From Ischnura elegans (taxonomy: Eukaryota > Arthropoda > Insecta > Odonata > Coenagrionidae), in the NCBI RefSeq assembly GCF_921293095.1, contig NC_060258.1, positions 7,330,607 to 7,394,606 of the forward strand: 64,000 nucleotides of DNA, given 5' to 3'. Numbering within the stretch: the first letter of the stretch is position 1; the number at the start of each line of letters is the position of its first letter. Under the pieces are notes generated by a model that worked only from the letters and a program-made list of their open reading frames with translations, did no database searches and was not told the origin of the DNA. This document shows positions 33,501 through 41,742 of the stretch, in pieces. A program made the position numbers and the translations under genes.

Positions 33501-36500
33501 TTGGACCCAAATTGTGAGGTCAAATGGTCAAAATTTTAAAATTTTGCTTTCACTCAACAACACTTAGGACCTTTTCCCATAAGTGTGCCAATTTTCATGA
33601 ACATAGCTCTACGGAAAGTTACTAAAATTACAGGTCAAAAATGACACACGACACTTGGGACAGTCTGTATAATATCGCTGTGTGAGCACCAAGCGAGCAT
33701 AAAGTATGTATTTATTTTTTTTCATTTTGGGGGGATCTAACCTCCTTGCTACAGCCTTGCCTGATGAAAATGACCTATTTATTATTTTCGATGTAGGTGA
33801 CTTGTTTATCTCTTTTACTTTCTGCATAGATCATCAAAGAAGAGAAGGCAGCTGATGACAATGCGGAATCTTCTGCTGGCACAAAAGAATGCATTTGAGA
33901 TACGATTGAAGTTACTTTGTAGATTGCATGCTCCGTTCAAATGACTGAAATATGCATTCCCGTGCAACACTGCCAATTGCCCAGAGCCAACATTGTGGCA
34001 AGGTTTATTCTCATCTAGGAGTAGAATGACCTTTATTTGAGTAAAATTGTTTGTTGTGTGACAAAATTAGGTTTGCATTGAGTGTATGTATGGATATTCA
34101 TGGGAAGCCACCCTCAAATGTGCGAGTTTCTGTTTTAAAACCTTTCCAGTGCACTACTATATGGCAACACTATACACTACATAGCAAAACTATTGAGATC
34201 TCAATCTATTTTCATGTTAATCAATCTTTTTTGTACAACATAACTATTCTTCTGAAAGAAAAGTGTTTCATTCCATTGAGTAGGCCAGTGGTGAACTTTA
34301 TTTAGTGTACTTTCAAGGTAAGTCTTCGCTATGTCAGAAAGCCTTAACGCGAATCTTTTTTCCCCTGATTAGATCCTTGTTGTACATTCTTGCTGTTCTT
34401 CTCATAGAAAGGTGATGCTTCCCATTCTTTTAATTATGTTTAGCTTTGGTTGAAACCTGCATTTATATTAGTTCTTTTCTTTGAGTCCTATTCCATTTAC
34501 CTCTTTGTTAAGCCAATCCCAATATCCATCTGCATAGAAGACAAATATGGCTTCAGTAATTAGAATGGCATGATTGTATGTGATACAGTGGTTGGCTACT
34601 GTTGATTCCCTCAGCGTATCTTATGCAATGTTTGTGTTCTGATATCTTGGTTTCAATAGTTCTTCCAGTTTGACCAATGTATATGTCTCCACACTCATGA
34701 GTCACGTGATAGTTGCCAGAGGTCTTTAAACTCCACACTTTGGCTCCATAGGTTTTCAGGAGGCATTTGTATTGTTTCAATGTTGCCATTTTTAGGAAAT
34801 GCATGACAATTTCCCTGAAATAGTGGAAGGAAATGAAAGAGCAAAAACGAGAATTGGCATCAAGACTTCCAACATCTTTCATATCCATTGAGAATGTTGA
34901 AACATCTGAGTTTGTGAAACTGGAAGAACAAAATTTACCACCCATGAGTTCCACGTGAGGATGTTTGCTAGCTGCCACTGAATCTAGCAAATATAGAGTC
35001 ATTCCACTCCAAGTGGGATGGAAAAACACCTGTCAAATCAGCAAGTGTATTAGAGTCAGTCTTAAGAATCTCAGGCATACACACTATCAACCAGCTTGAG
35101 TGGTCTCCACTTAAGGACAAGGTTTTATTATTATAAATTATCATTTAAAAGGTTATGATTATATTATATTGCATTTATTGAGTGACACTAAAAATTATCT
35201 TTTAGTGCAATGTAAAAGGGGAGAACGAAGAGCTCCTGAGTGGAGGGAATTATCCTGCATTTAACTCGTCGAATACAGGTGGACTTTCAAGTGAGACTTC
35301 TGATCCTCTGTCAATCGATGGCTTGGTAAGTGAACTTTTTCCGTTTTTAGCAAAGTTTTACTAGGATACAAATCTATCCTCTGTGGATAATGGCCAACAT
35401 TATTTATCAACAGCACATATCTTTTGCCCCACAAGGTAGTGTAATCGGCTTGCTATTGTTCATTACATTCATGTTTGACCTTTGCTTGGAAATTAGCAGT
35501 AAAATACATTTTTTTGATGATGGAGATGTCATATATGATGGAGATTCTTTGGTGTACAATATCACTCTCATTTTACCGAAACGATAATTTTATTCTTCTC
35601 CTCATACCTCCATCTAATTATGGCCTCACCAAAATTGCTTACTGTAATCTGGTAGTAGCATTAAAAATTACTGTTATATGTAAAGGCAACCAATTCCTGT
35701 TCATATGATGATATAAATCTAAGGTTGTACCTTAGTTAAGACATAGGTTGGGTGAACAACTGATCAAATGATTTTCTTAAATAAGTACGGCTTCTCCCAA
35801 AGCAGAAGAGTTGTTGCTTTGTTTACACTGAGATTTACTTTGTTGACTATGATGTTTTACTTTACAAAAATATTGCCTTGTTTCAAAATTTAGGCTGTAT
35901 TCTTTATACAACAGGAATTATAACCTTTTCAGGGTTGTAAATACTTTTATTGTATCTCGATTCTATGGACAAATTTTCCACTGGGAAATAGAATTTCTAT
36001 CTTCAATAATGTTTCTTAATTTTTTGTGAAACAGAGCATTACATCGATGATAACAAATGGTAAAAAGAATTACATCAATGGCAGAGTTATTGCTCAGTCT
36101 AGAATGAAACTAATTCAAAGGCTGTCTCTTTGTTGAATGAAATGAGAAAGTGTTTATTGCTGTGAAGGTATGGACATGAGTTCCATTTTCTAAAAAGAAA
36201 TATTTGTGCAGAAAATTTCAAATTTTGATTATTGGTTTTTAATTCAGTTGTAGATGATAATTTCCTAAAATATTGTTGATTTTCCTGAGCATTCATGATT
36301 AATATGATGATTCTTACTTTTAGCCTATGTTTACCAAGGATGAAAAACTGATTGATAATTGGAAAATGACCAAAGACTCCACAACTAAGGCTACAGGTGA
36401 GTAAACTCTAGGGCTTTCAATTACATAAATATATGTAGAAGTTGTTGCAAACTTGTTGAAGGATGAAGGACGTAATTTAGTCATCCATGTGTAATTTTTG

Positions 36501-39500
36501 TTTACTTAAGTTTACATGTCACTTACATATGAGAGAATATTTATCTTTACATTTGTGTGGTTATGGATTTCTAATACAATATAAGCTCGTGTAAGAGACG
36601 CACCTCTATTTTGAACACCGGAGATAAAGAAAACAATTTTTGGCATTTTTTCTATCCTATTGCACGGTGTTGTGGACTTTTGCCTAGACTTTCGACAGTC
36701 ATCAAAGTTTCCACTTTCAACACTAATAATTCACATGGAATTTTTCAGCTAAATTTACATGATATGTATGGTGCTCGTAGATGAGTAGGTATCCACTTGT
36801 AGTCTTAACCTTATGATACTTACTTGTGATGGTCGGATCGGATACCTCAGATCCAAATATCCACAAATAATGCCCTTCATCTTAATGTACTTTGGATCCA
36901 AATTCGTCCAATGCGTTACGCGGGAACAATCGAAACTTTTTTCATCCCTACCTGTCTCACCTGCTGACCTAGTTCAGTCTACCAGCTTCAATTCTCCCAG
37001 TTTCTGGAGCCAAATGCTAGGAAGATATCTTGGAACTCAGTAGGTGAGTCACCTACTGAGTTCCAAGATATCTTGATAGCTTTCAGCAATTGTATGATTG
37101 TATGACATGCATGAGGTTCAAAAATGAATGAGACATTACAAGATGGATATCTGACTCCGTTTAAGTATTTTAAGCTCTTATTTATTGACACAAAGATTTA
37201 TAGACATAAAAAGGCTACTAATATTCAAAATAGTCCAAACAGCACGATTTTGGAAGAAGAAAGCACAGCATGAGCGCATTCAAACAAGACAAGATGGACT
37301 GGTACCTTCAGGCAATGCAAACTGCGTATATCACATTCCTGTGTCTTCGCCCCTTTTGCTTTGAAGGCAACAACGTCACATGCAAAATCGGACGTGTTCT
37401 TTCCCTGCTCCTTTGCTCATAGCCTCGTTGCTTGGAAGATGGAGGGATCGTGCTCCTTCCCCTCGATCTCTCCTTCTCTATAATATGACTATGAAGGAAA
37501 GTATAATTTACTTTTTATTGCTGCCTTTCATGATGAGATTCTATATCATCATTGTAAACATTCAAATGCATAGTCGAAAAACGAAACAGATACTCTCTAG
37601 TTTCAAAATCACAGAAACATGTTAAACGTGATATGGAGGCATACGGAAAGAGTACATAAAGCAAATATTGAGTAAAAACGCTTAAAATGCAATGCAAGGT
37701 ATAGAAACTAGTATTTGGCCAGCCAAACGAAATGAAAATCAAGTCTTTGCTCACGAAGGCTATTGACGCCAATGTAAACAGAATTTTGCTATCATATTCA
37801 AGTATCTTGAAGGAAAATTCTGCATTATAAACGCATAAATAACCTAAGAACTTAACAGTTAGCTTGTATACAAAATCAACATAAATTATGTCAACCTGTT
37901 CAACTATGTTGTAATTGTGTAACTACTGTGTTGTAATTATCACATGACTGATAGAGTTAAACGTCAAAATATAAGTAAGCCATCAATACCGACTCGATAT
38001 ATTTCCAGGGAAAAGACATATATTACGTGTCTGGTTATTTATTGAAACGCGCCTGTCTGCTACTGTGTTCTCACCAAAAAAATCGTTCCCATTCATTTCC
38101 GTAACCCAAATATCTTCATATTTCAACTTCAATAACAGCCGGTGCAGCCATATTTAAACATCCGTAAAGGACACTTTAGCCCTAAAGTGAGCTCCCGTTG
38201 GGCACTTTACGGTAAAGTGACGAGTTGGCCATTTTTCTTCTAAAGTGGCGTTTATGAAACGGAAAAAGCAGACTCTAGCCCGGCTAAAGTATACTTTAGC
38301 CTAAAGTGCAGTCTATGAATCGCACCCTTAGTCTGAATAAATTGGGTTGTTGGATATCCTAAGACTGTAATGAATATATTTTTCATTTGAATATTCTTGT
38401 GTCCTTTTGCATTTGCTGCATACGTTAACCTTTTGCTGTTGGAATTTAGTAGTCATATACCAACAGTCCACTCGGAATTTATTTTTTAAATACCTTAAAT
38501 GGAAAAGCATGCTGATGGAGTGTGACTCGACTTCCACGTGAAAGTGCTCAAATGCTTTCTGGTTATGAAAATGAATTGATAAAAAAATTCGAAATCCCTA
38601 CTATTTCAATATGCTTGCTTGCATCTCATCATGAAGTTGATCAGAAAATGATTATCTTTGTCAACCTGGAAAATGTAATCGCTACCCCTACAACTTTTTT
38701 TACTTTTATCCTGAAATAGAGAAAAAGAGGAAATTATTTAATTTTAACAAATTTTATTTTTTAAATCAGACTTAACTGTGATTGCTGACTAGACTTGATT
38801 CATGGTTGGGGCATTCCTTCTTTTTCAAGAAAAATGTGCTGCGAATTTTGAAATAAAAGCGCATGAATTGTGGCCTCTTCCATGGAATATGTGATATCAG
38901 TTGCTACGTAATTTATGAAAAATATTTACTTTTTGATGTCGAAAGTAGTAGATGGTAAAATTAAACTCATATTGAAAGTCTGTAACTATTTTATCAATCA
39001 ATAAGTTACATTCCTTAAAGATTTAAATATTTGTTGTTCTCTCGCATAGAAGGATAAGGAAAACATTATTTTCTCCTTAACTATTCTCAAAAGAAAGATT
39101 TTTGTCTTTTAAAATATCAACTTAATGAACATTACGATGTGTATAACCAATAATCACTGAACACATTTTTGTCTTTTAAATGAAAAAAGAATTTAATGGG
39201 TCTTATTCGTTTTTCTTAAGCAATTTAAAGCTTGATGTGTGATGATTTTTTATGCCTGTTTGTCCTTTTTGGGCAAACTTGTAGCAATATTGAAATGACC
39301 CAAAAAGACCAACACCTATTTTACTTGCATAGGAGTATTTTGAAAACATAATTCTCTCTTAAAGTATTCCTAAATGAAAAATCGTTTGCCATTTTAAATA
39401 TCGGCTTTTGGGACATTACAATATTCAGAACATAAAATTACTAAACACTTTTGTCTTTTGAATTTTTATAGGGGATGATTTTTTTCATCAACAATTTTAA

Positions 39501-41302
39501 GCTAGATATGTGATAATTATTGATGCTTGCCTTTCCTTTTCGGACATAATTGAACCTATATTGAAATTGCCAAAAAGAGTGACATCTTTTTCATGTGTTA
39601 AGCAGCCAGCAAAAATATTAATTAAAGGGAATAGGTTTCTTTCTATCAAATGGTTTTTAAAAATTGGGTCTGTGAGTCCTAGATTTCCTGTCTGACTCAG
39701 AAAATTGAAGTACGATTTTCTTTTCTAGGGATATCAACTCCTGACAAAGTGCTGATGGAAACAACATCAACTTCATGTGTGCTGAAGGAAAGAAATGTAA
39801 CAATCGATCTTAACCATGACTTTATTGCTCCAGCAGTATCATTGACAATCAGGCAATCCAACACTGTAACATCCCATGTAGGTAAAGGAATGAATGTGAT
39901 GGATAAATATTTGGAAGAGGGCAGTGCTCATCATGCTGAGAAGATAATGTCTGACTCAATTCCTGATGATGGACACAGTTATAAGAAACACATTCCAGCA
40001 TCTAATAACGGTGGAAATGGAGCAACAATGAATGTTGTTGGGTGTAGAGGTGATGCACCAAATATCAGAGATAGCCTTAGGATAATCAGAATAGGTGAAT
40101 GCAAAAGAAGTGGCATTGAGGCAGTCATGGGAGACAAAAAAGAGATAAGTAATTGCTTCATCGAAAATCCTAGTAATGGTAAAAATTCAAACAAAAAGTT
40201 ATATTATTGCTCCCACTGCAGATATGGATTCAACACCAAAAGTGATCTGATCAAACACATGGAAATTCATTTCGGTGCCAGCAATTTGGATCTTGATGCA
40301 GAATCATCTATGGGAAAAAATGAGTGTTTAATAATCCCTGCATCAAGTGATGTGAGTAATAATTCTTGTGAGTCATCCACCTCCGAGACATTGAAAGGAT
40401 TGAAAAGGAAAAGACAAGTGCCGATGCATAAAGTAAATACTCCTGTTGTAAAATCCTCATGTGGAATGAAAGAGAAGAAAACTCTGGGAGGAGTGAGAAG
40501 CATTGATGGAGATGGGCAACCACACGCACAGAATGAGTCCACTTCTTGTGCTGGAAACCTCCAAAATGATGCAAGAGGATGCACAAAAGGAGGGCCTTTC
40601 AGTTGCAGCGTGTGCGCAGAGTCTTTCACTCTGAGAAGCAGTCTTAACAGCCACATGCGTGCACACGCAGGAAGAAAACGTTATCCGTGTACAATATGCA
40701 GCAAGTCTTTCACGAAGACTTCTGGTGTCACTGAACACATGCGCATTCACGCAAAAGAGAAGCCTTTCTTGTGCAAGACGTGTTTTAAATCTTTCACCAA
40801 GAGTTATCAACTAACTAACCACATGCGTACGCACTCAGGGGAGAAACCCTTTGCATGCAGCGATTGCGCAAAGTCCTTCACCAGAAGAGACAACCTGATC
40901 CGCCACTTGCGCATTCACTCAGGCACGAGACCATTTACATGCAACTTGTGCTGCAAGTCTTTCACTTCGAGTTCTTCTCTCACCAATCACATGCTAAAAC
41001 ACTCAGGGGAGAGACCTTTTTTGTGTAATAATTGCCAAAAGTCTTTCACTAGAAAATACAGCCTCATGCTCCACTTGCGTATGCATGCAAGAGAGAAATC
41101 TTTTTCATGTAATCACTGTGCAGAGTCTTTCTCTTGTAAGAGCAGCCTCAATCAACACGTGCGGACACACAAAGTAAAAAGACCTTATTACTGCAAAATT
41201 TGTTCCAAAAACTTTGCTGAAAGTAGTACCCTAAATGCACACATGCATACACATGCAGAAGTGAAGCCTTTTTCATTAAATGATTGTGCAGTCTTTCTCT
41301 AG
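15398..41302 (+). CDS. ZAD-type C2H2 zinc-finger transcription factor (gene-level entry, eight exons)
   Basis: Exon chain 15398-15565, 15693-15830, 20206-20373, 21153-21275, 22348-22479, 24945-25070, 36324-36396 and 39729-41302. Every exon is open, has GT and AG borders, and joins its neighbours in matching phase (all phase 0 except the last, phase 1), for about 833 codons. Order: ZAD (codons 1-102), acidic Ser/Asp/Glu-rich linkers (about 103-310), then the last exon with nine C2H2 fingers. An extra open exon at 35206-35325 would add 40 codons if used. Proteins of this type are nuclear DNA-binding regulators that dimerise through the ZAD; the target is unknown. The reading frame ends at a frameshift in finger 10, so the protein is shorter than its ancestor. 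The model rests on splice signals, phase and exon similarity to the minus-strand paralogue; transcript data are not available to me. Confidence 0.85.
15693..15830 (+). CDS. exon 2: second half of ZAD
   Basis: Acceptor CACTCAG, then ATT GCT GTG GGA; ends AGG before GTGAGT. The 46 codons include GDGLPATMCPLCLKKLTEF, with the second Cys-x2-Cys, and FSVFKKTCLESNAFLRK, the terminal helix. Both Cys pairs are intact, so the ZAD should fold. Confidence 0.88.
16148..16336 (+). CDS. candidate extra exon (weak)
   Basis: 63 open codons run from an acceptor-like TTGTAG to a donor CTG|GTAAGC, phase 0 at both ends, so it could be spliced between exons 2 and 3. The C-terminal part (VATNEDILSSGKTECVLNND) is acidic like the other linkers, but the first half is hydrophobic and unlike them. 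An alternative acceptor (TTTTTCAG at about 16266-16273) would give a phase that does not fit exon 2. No paralogous exon was found in the minus-strand gene. Confidence 0.25.
16337..17213. other. intron with a small tandem duplication
   Basis: Intron 2 of the plus-strand ZAD gene. A block of about 48 bp (AATTTTAAATATAACCTTAG type) occurs twice in tandem at roughly 17013-17060 and 17077-17125. Nothing else recognised. Confidence 0.5.
17214..18105. mobile_element. inverted-repeat element (MITE-like) in intron 2
   Basis: Nucleotides about 17215-17450 are repeated in inverse orientation at about 17862-18085 with many differences. Paired landmarks are GTATCTCCAAACCGATC against GATCAGTTTGGAGATAC, and AATGGCCACCGCG against GGTGGCCGTT. 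The arms enclose about 400 bp of AT-rich sequence. No coding capacity. Exact ends and target duplication could not be fixed, so the superfamily is open. Confidence 0.5.
18106..20205. other. intron sequence, nothing recognised
   Basis: AT-rich remainder of intron 2. Open frames up to 103 codons overlap on both strands and show no motif. Confidence 0.5.
20206..20373 (+). CDS. exon 3: acidic linker with IPVPD motif
   Basis: Acceptor CTGCAG and donor TTG|GTAAGT; 56 codons, phase 0. The peptide contains GAVDDNLGPSVETTDCI and EIYIPVPDCLLP. Its copy in the minus-strand gene (6223-6390) has exactly the same length. A third, dead copy lies downstream in this same gene at 33830-33997. Conservation between paralogues suggests the segment matters, but it has no named domain. 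Confidence 0.8.
20374..21152. other. intron 3
   Basis: Its last part (CCAGCTGGAGTGGTCTCACT near 21020, then AT-rich DNA) is similar to the sequence before the duplicated exon at 35206, showing that the duplication included intronic DNA. Confidence 0.55.
21153..21275 (+). CDS. exon 4: acidic linker
   Basis: Acceptor CATATAG, 41 codons in phase 0, donor CTG|GTGAGT. A second AG nine bases downstream would bring a stop into phase, so the first AG is chosen. The peptide (VVKEENEGHLSEENN, then ISSDVSDPLTTDDL) is rich in Glu, Asp and Ser. It is closely similar to the exon at 35206-35325. Confidence 0.78.
22348..22479 (+). CDS. exon 5: acidic linker
   Basis: Acceptor TTCCAATAG and donor CAG|GTAATG; 44 open codons, phase 0 at both ends. 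The peptide (YKCSPVKEDQISDGEEGYV and more) is acidic and Ser-rich with no known domain. Chosen for splice signals, frame and composition matching its neighbours; no paralogous copy in the window. Confidence 0.68.
22480..23154. other. intron 5, first part
   Basis: AT-rich, pyrimidine-rich stretches; nothing recognised before the Tigger-like element. Confidence 0.5.
23155..24117. mobile_element. Tigger/pogo-like non-autonomous element
   Basis: The 963-bp element is flanked by TA on both sides. Its ends are CACGCGGTCCCCGACTTTC and, inverted, CAGGCGGTCCTCGACTTTCG. TA duplications with CAGGCGGTCC(C/T)CGACTT ends are characteristic of Tigger-type (pogo) elements of the Tc1/mariner superfamily. The motif GTACGAAAGTCGA is repeated several times just inside both ends. 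No transposase frame is visible; a 79-codon open frame at 23482-23721 has no recognisable motif. It sits in intron 5 of the ZAD gene. Confidence 0.75.
24118..24944. other. intron 5, second part
   Basis: AT-rich intron sequence up to the acceptor TTTTGTTGCAG; nothing else seen. Confidence 0.5.
24945..25070 (+). CDS. exon 6: linker
   Basis: Acceptor TTGCAG and donor CAG|GTATGT; 42 codons, phase 0. The peptide (PNTLTASQGEKVETQSRGD, then a Leu-rich acidic end) has no known domain. Evidence is splice signals, frame and base composition: G+C is clearly higher than in the flanking intron. Confidence 0.7.
25071..26162. other. intron 6, first part
   Basis: No gene or clear element end recognised. 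Confidence 0.5.
26163..26843. mobile_element. MITE-like inverted repeat with ~130-bp arms
   Basis: Arm 26163-26294 recurs inverted at 26709-26843 with high similarity; the ends read TTACTTACAA and TTGTAAGTAA. The 414-bp middle is AT-rich apart from a twice-repeated ACCAGTGACGTGC block at about 26656-26697. No coding capacity. Target duplication uncertain. Confidence 0.6.
26844..28866. other. intron 6, middle part
   Basis: AT-rich intron DNA. A 98-codon minus-strand open frame at 28352-28648 shows no motif. Near 28720-28760 a short phrase (TTGTGTAGCAGCTT type) is repeated. Confidence 0.5.
28867..29775. mobile_element. PIF/Harbinger-like MITE (TAA target duplication)
   Basis: The 909-bp element has ends AGCCCGTATGACACTTGCC and the exact complement at the right, continuing through a pair of TTTATTGGCCAAT blocks for over 30 bp. 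TAA flanks it at 28864-28866 and 29776-29778. Three-base TWA duplications are characteristic of PIF/Harbinger; the assignment is inferred from that. Internal variants of the CCAATATTGG palindrome recur near both ends. No coding region. Confidence 0.7.
29964..30720 (-). pseudogene. Penelope-like retroelement, reverse-transcriptase fragment
   Basis: Minus-strand frames broken by stops carry, in order, ITTYFMKDRKFFEQMEGIHI, NDTFIVWPHG, NGCLPFPEILI, KPTHINIYLNGRSHHHP and RQNGYSKRDI. This is the order and wording of Penelope-like reverse transcriptases (TYFxxxGxxYEQxxG, YVDDTFxxW, NGxLPFLD, KPTHTxxYLNxxSxHHP, RQNGY). The YVDD catalytic motif is degraded to MND and the GIY-YIG domain is not attached, so this copy is dead. 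It lies antisense in intron 6 of the ZAD gene. Confidence 0.8.
31150..31650 (+). repeat. 140-bp tandem repeats, left arm
   Basis: Four copies start near 31153, 31293, 31433 and 31573 (marker AGTCGGTTAGGCAGTTCATA; the last is diverged). Each has GAGGGTCACAATGGGGGTCA followed by AAGGTCATAGAG, which includes a 13-bp GGGTCA-A-AGGTCA direct repeat. Confidence 0.85.
32690..33300 (-). repeat. 140-bp tandem repeats, right arm (inverted)
   Basis: The same repeat as at 31150-31650 in the opposite orientation. Marker TGAACTGCCTAACCGACTTT and variants recur at a spacing of about 140 bp (near 32823, 32960, 33101, and a diverged copy near 33240). The 13-bp direct-repeat site survives at 32758-32770, 33042-33054 and 33182-33194 and is degraded near 32903. 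Confidence 0.85.
33830..33997 (+). pseudogene. dead duplicate of exon 3
   Basis: The sequence aligns over the full 168 nt with exon 3 (20206-20373), including AADDNAESSAGTKECI and EICIPV. It carries two in-frame stops (TGA after the Cys-Ile pair and TAG nine codons later), and the donor has become GCAAGG. The acceptor CTGCATAG is intact. It should not be included in a productive transcript. Confidence 0.85.
34390..34790 (-). pseudogene. Penelope-like retroelement, GIY-YIG endonuclease fragment
   Basis: Minus strand. The frame reads NYHVTHECGDIYIGQTGRTI, then ETKISEHKHCIRYAEGIN, after which a one-base shift leads into VANHCITYNHAIL. GDIYIGQTGR with a following EHxxxI block is the GIY-YIG nuclease at the C-terminus of Penelope-like elements. 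The usual conserved zinc-linker residues are partly changed and the frame is broken. It lies upstream, on the minus strand, of the reverse-transcriptase fragment, so the two are not one intact element. Confidence 0.75.
35206..35325 (+). CDS. open duplicate of exon 4, possibly an alternative exon
   Basis: Acceptor ATCTTTTAG and donor TTG|GTAAGT; 40 codons, phase 0 at both ends. The peptide (NVKGENEELLSGG, then GGLSSETSDPLSIDGL) parallels exon 4 (VVKEENEGHLSEE and ISSDVSDPLTTDDL). It remains open and splice-competent although the exon 3 copy before it is dead. It would join exon 6 to exon 7 without a frame change. Whether it is used cannot be told from DNA. Confidence 0.55.
35395..35587 (+). 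pseudogene. LINE reverse-transcriptase fragment
   Basis: A short frame reads APQGSVIGLLLFITFMFDL, then LEISSKIHFFDDGDVIYDG. It corresponds to the (V)PQGSVLGPLLFLIYINDL and LFADDCVIY motifs of jockey/I-type LINE reverse transcriptases, with the catalytic ADD changed to DDG. Only this core piece remains. Confidence 0.65.
36324..36396 (+). CDS. exon 7: short linker
   Basis: Acceptor CTTTTAG and donor ACAG|GTGAGT; 24 codons plus one base (phase 1). The phase 1 end fits exactly the phase of the acceptor of the zinc-finger exon, which needs one base to complete a Gly codon. Peptide PMFTKDEKLIDNWKMTKDS and more; no domain. Confidence 0.7.
36397..37021. other. intron 7, first part
   Basis: AT-rich sequence with no recognised gene or element. 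Confidence 0.5.
37022..37074. repeat. perfect 53-bp palindrome
   Basis: Arms of 26 bp (37022-37047 and 37049-37074) are exact reverse complements around a single G at 37048; the arm starts AAGATATCTTGGAACTCAG. It would extrude as a hairpin with virtually no loop. It lies in intron 7 of the ZAD gene. Confidence 0.95.
37075..38140. other. intron 7, middle part
   Basis: No gene or element end recognised. Several chance open frames overlap on both strands. Confidence 0.45.
38141..38330. mobile_element. small MITE-like element rich in ACTTTAG/CTAAAGT motifs
   Basis: The short segment contains about eight copies of CTTTAG, CTAAAG or TAAAGTG in both orientations, and outer ends GGTGCAGCC and (inverted) GGGTGCGATTCATAGAC. 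The layout suggests a small inverted-repeat element; no target duplication was established. Confidence 0.45.
39062..39600. repeat. intronic tandem duplication, ~287-bp period
   Basis: Two diverged copies start near 39062 (AACATTATTTTCTCCTTAAC) and 39349 (AACATAATTCTCTCTTAAAG). Both continue through a TTTTGTCTTTT block, a GATATGTGATAATT-like block and a CCTTTTTGGGCA/CCTTTTCGGACA block. No coding content. Confidence 0.7.
39729..41302 (+). CDS. exon 8: nine C2H2 zinc fingers, C-terminus truncated by frameshift
   Basis: Acceptor TTTTCTAG, then 524 codons continuing the phase 1 junction (Gly-Ile-Ser-Thr-Pro). A spacer of about 150 codons leads to a lone finger (YYCSHCRYGFNTKSDLIKHM, first Cys at 40208). 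A Ser/Lys-rich spacer follows, then eight fingers with strict 84-nt spacing from 40598 to about 41260 (first Cys of the array at 40604). The linkers are of the H-x-G-E-K-P type (HSGEKPFAC, HSGERPFLC), typical of DNA-reading fingers. Finger 10 has lost its first Cys (FSLNDC) and then a 2-nt deletion shifts the frame to a TAG. Fingers 2-9 retain their Cys2His2 ligands. Confidence 0.92.
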
Positions 41303-41660
41303 AAGGAGCAACCTGCTGATACACTTGAATACAAATACAAAGAAGAAACCATTCCCATGCAAGGTATGCTGTAAATATTTCATTCAAGGTTCTCTCCCTC
41401 AGCAATCACATGGTAGCACACTTGGGATAGAAAGCATATATTGATATTATCCCTGCTATTATTGTGAAAAGTCTTCTGCTTGAAAGGGCTGCTTTGTCTC
41501 GAATTTGCATACACACAATGGAGAGAAATTTTATTCATAATTAATTCGCTCAGATCTTTCTCTACAAGGAGTCGTACACTGGCTTGCACACACAGGAATC
41601 AAACCTTTACCTTACAGAGTTTGCTCCAGGTGCTTCACTATTTTTACCAACTGCTGAACG
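41303..41660 (+). pseudogene. decayed zinc-finger coding sequence downstream of the stop
   Basis: Past the stop, pieces of further C2H2 fingers are readable in shifting frames: SFSRRSNLLIHLNTNTKKKP, then FPCKVCCKYFIQGSL, CYYCEKSS, LHTHNGEKFYS, and HTGIKPLPYRVCSRCFT near 41600. They show that the ancestral gene had about four or five more fingers. This DNA is probably now 3' untranslated sequence. Confidence 0.8.
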
Positions 41661-41736
41661 ACTTTTCCATAAGGATGATGCATATAATTTTTTATACATC
41701 TGTGACCTTTAGGGTATAGTGCTGCTGTGAAGTTAG

Positions 41737-41742
41737 AATAAA
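41737..41742 (+). promoter_or_regulatory. candidate polyadenylation signal
   Basis: AATAAA about 435 nt after the stop codon and just after the decayed fingers; the first well-placed hexamer for the ZAD gene transcript. Not confirmed by transcript evidence. Confidence 0.45.

Larger units (their letters stand above)
30797..33759. mobile_element. hAT-like fold-back DNA element with subterminal 140-bp repeats
   Basis: An exact 8-bp duplication, CCTGATGA, flanks the element (30789-30796 and 33760-33767). The ends are CAAGGCCGTAGCCAG and, inverted, CAAGGCTGTAGCAAGG. Eight-base duplications with C-A-x-G-G ends point to the hAT superfamily. Inside, about 140-bp tandem repeats at 31150-31650 reappear in inverse orientation at 32690-33300, so most of the element can fold back. 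No transposase is recognisable. Confidence 0.75.

Noticed and set aside
34553-35029. 158-codon minus-strand frame as an intact gene
   Set aside because: Only its last third resembles a GIY-YIG domain, which then breaks off by a frameshift; the rest lacks motifs, so it is a retroelement remnant.
40267-40810. Long minus-strand frames (up to 129 codons) across the zinc-finger exon
   Set aside because: They are antisense shadows of the coding sequence; the repeated pattern mirrors the 84-nt finger period.
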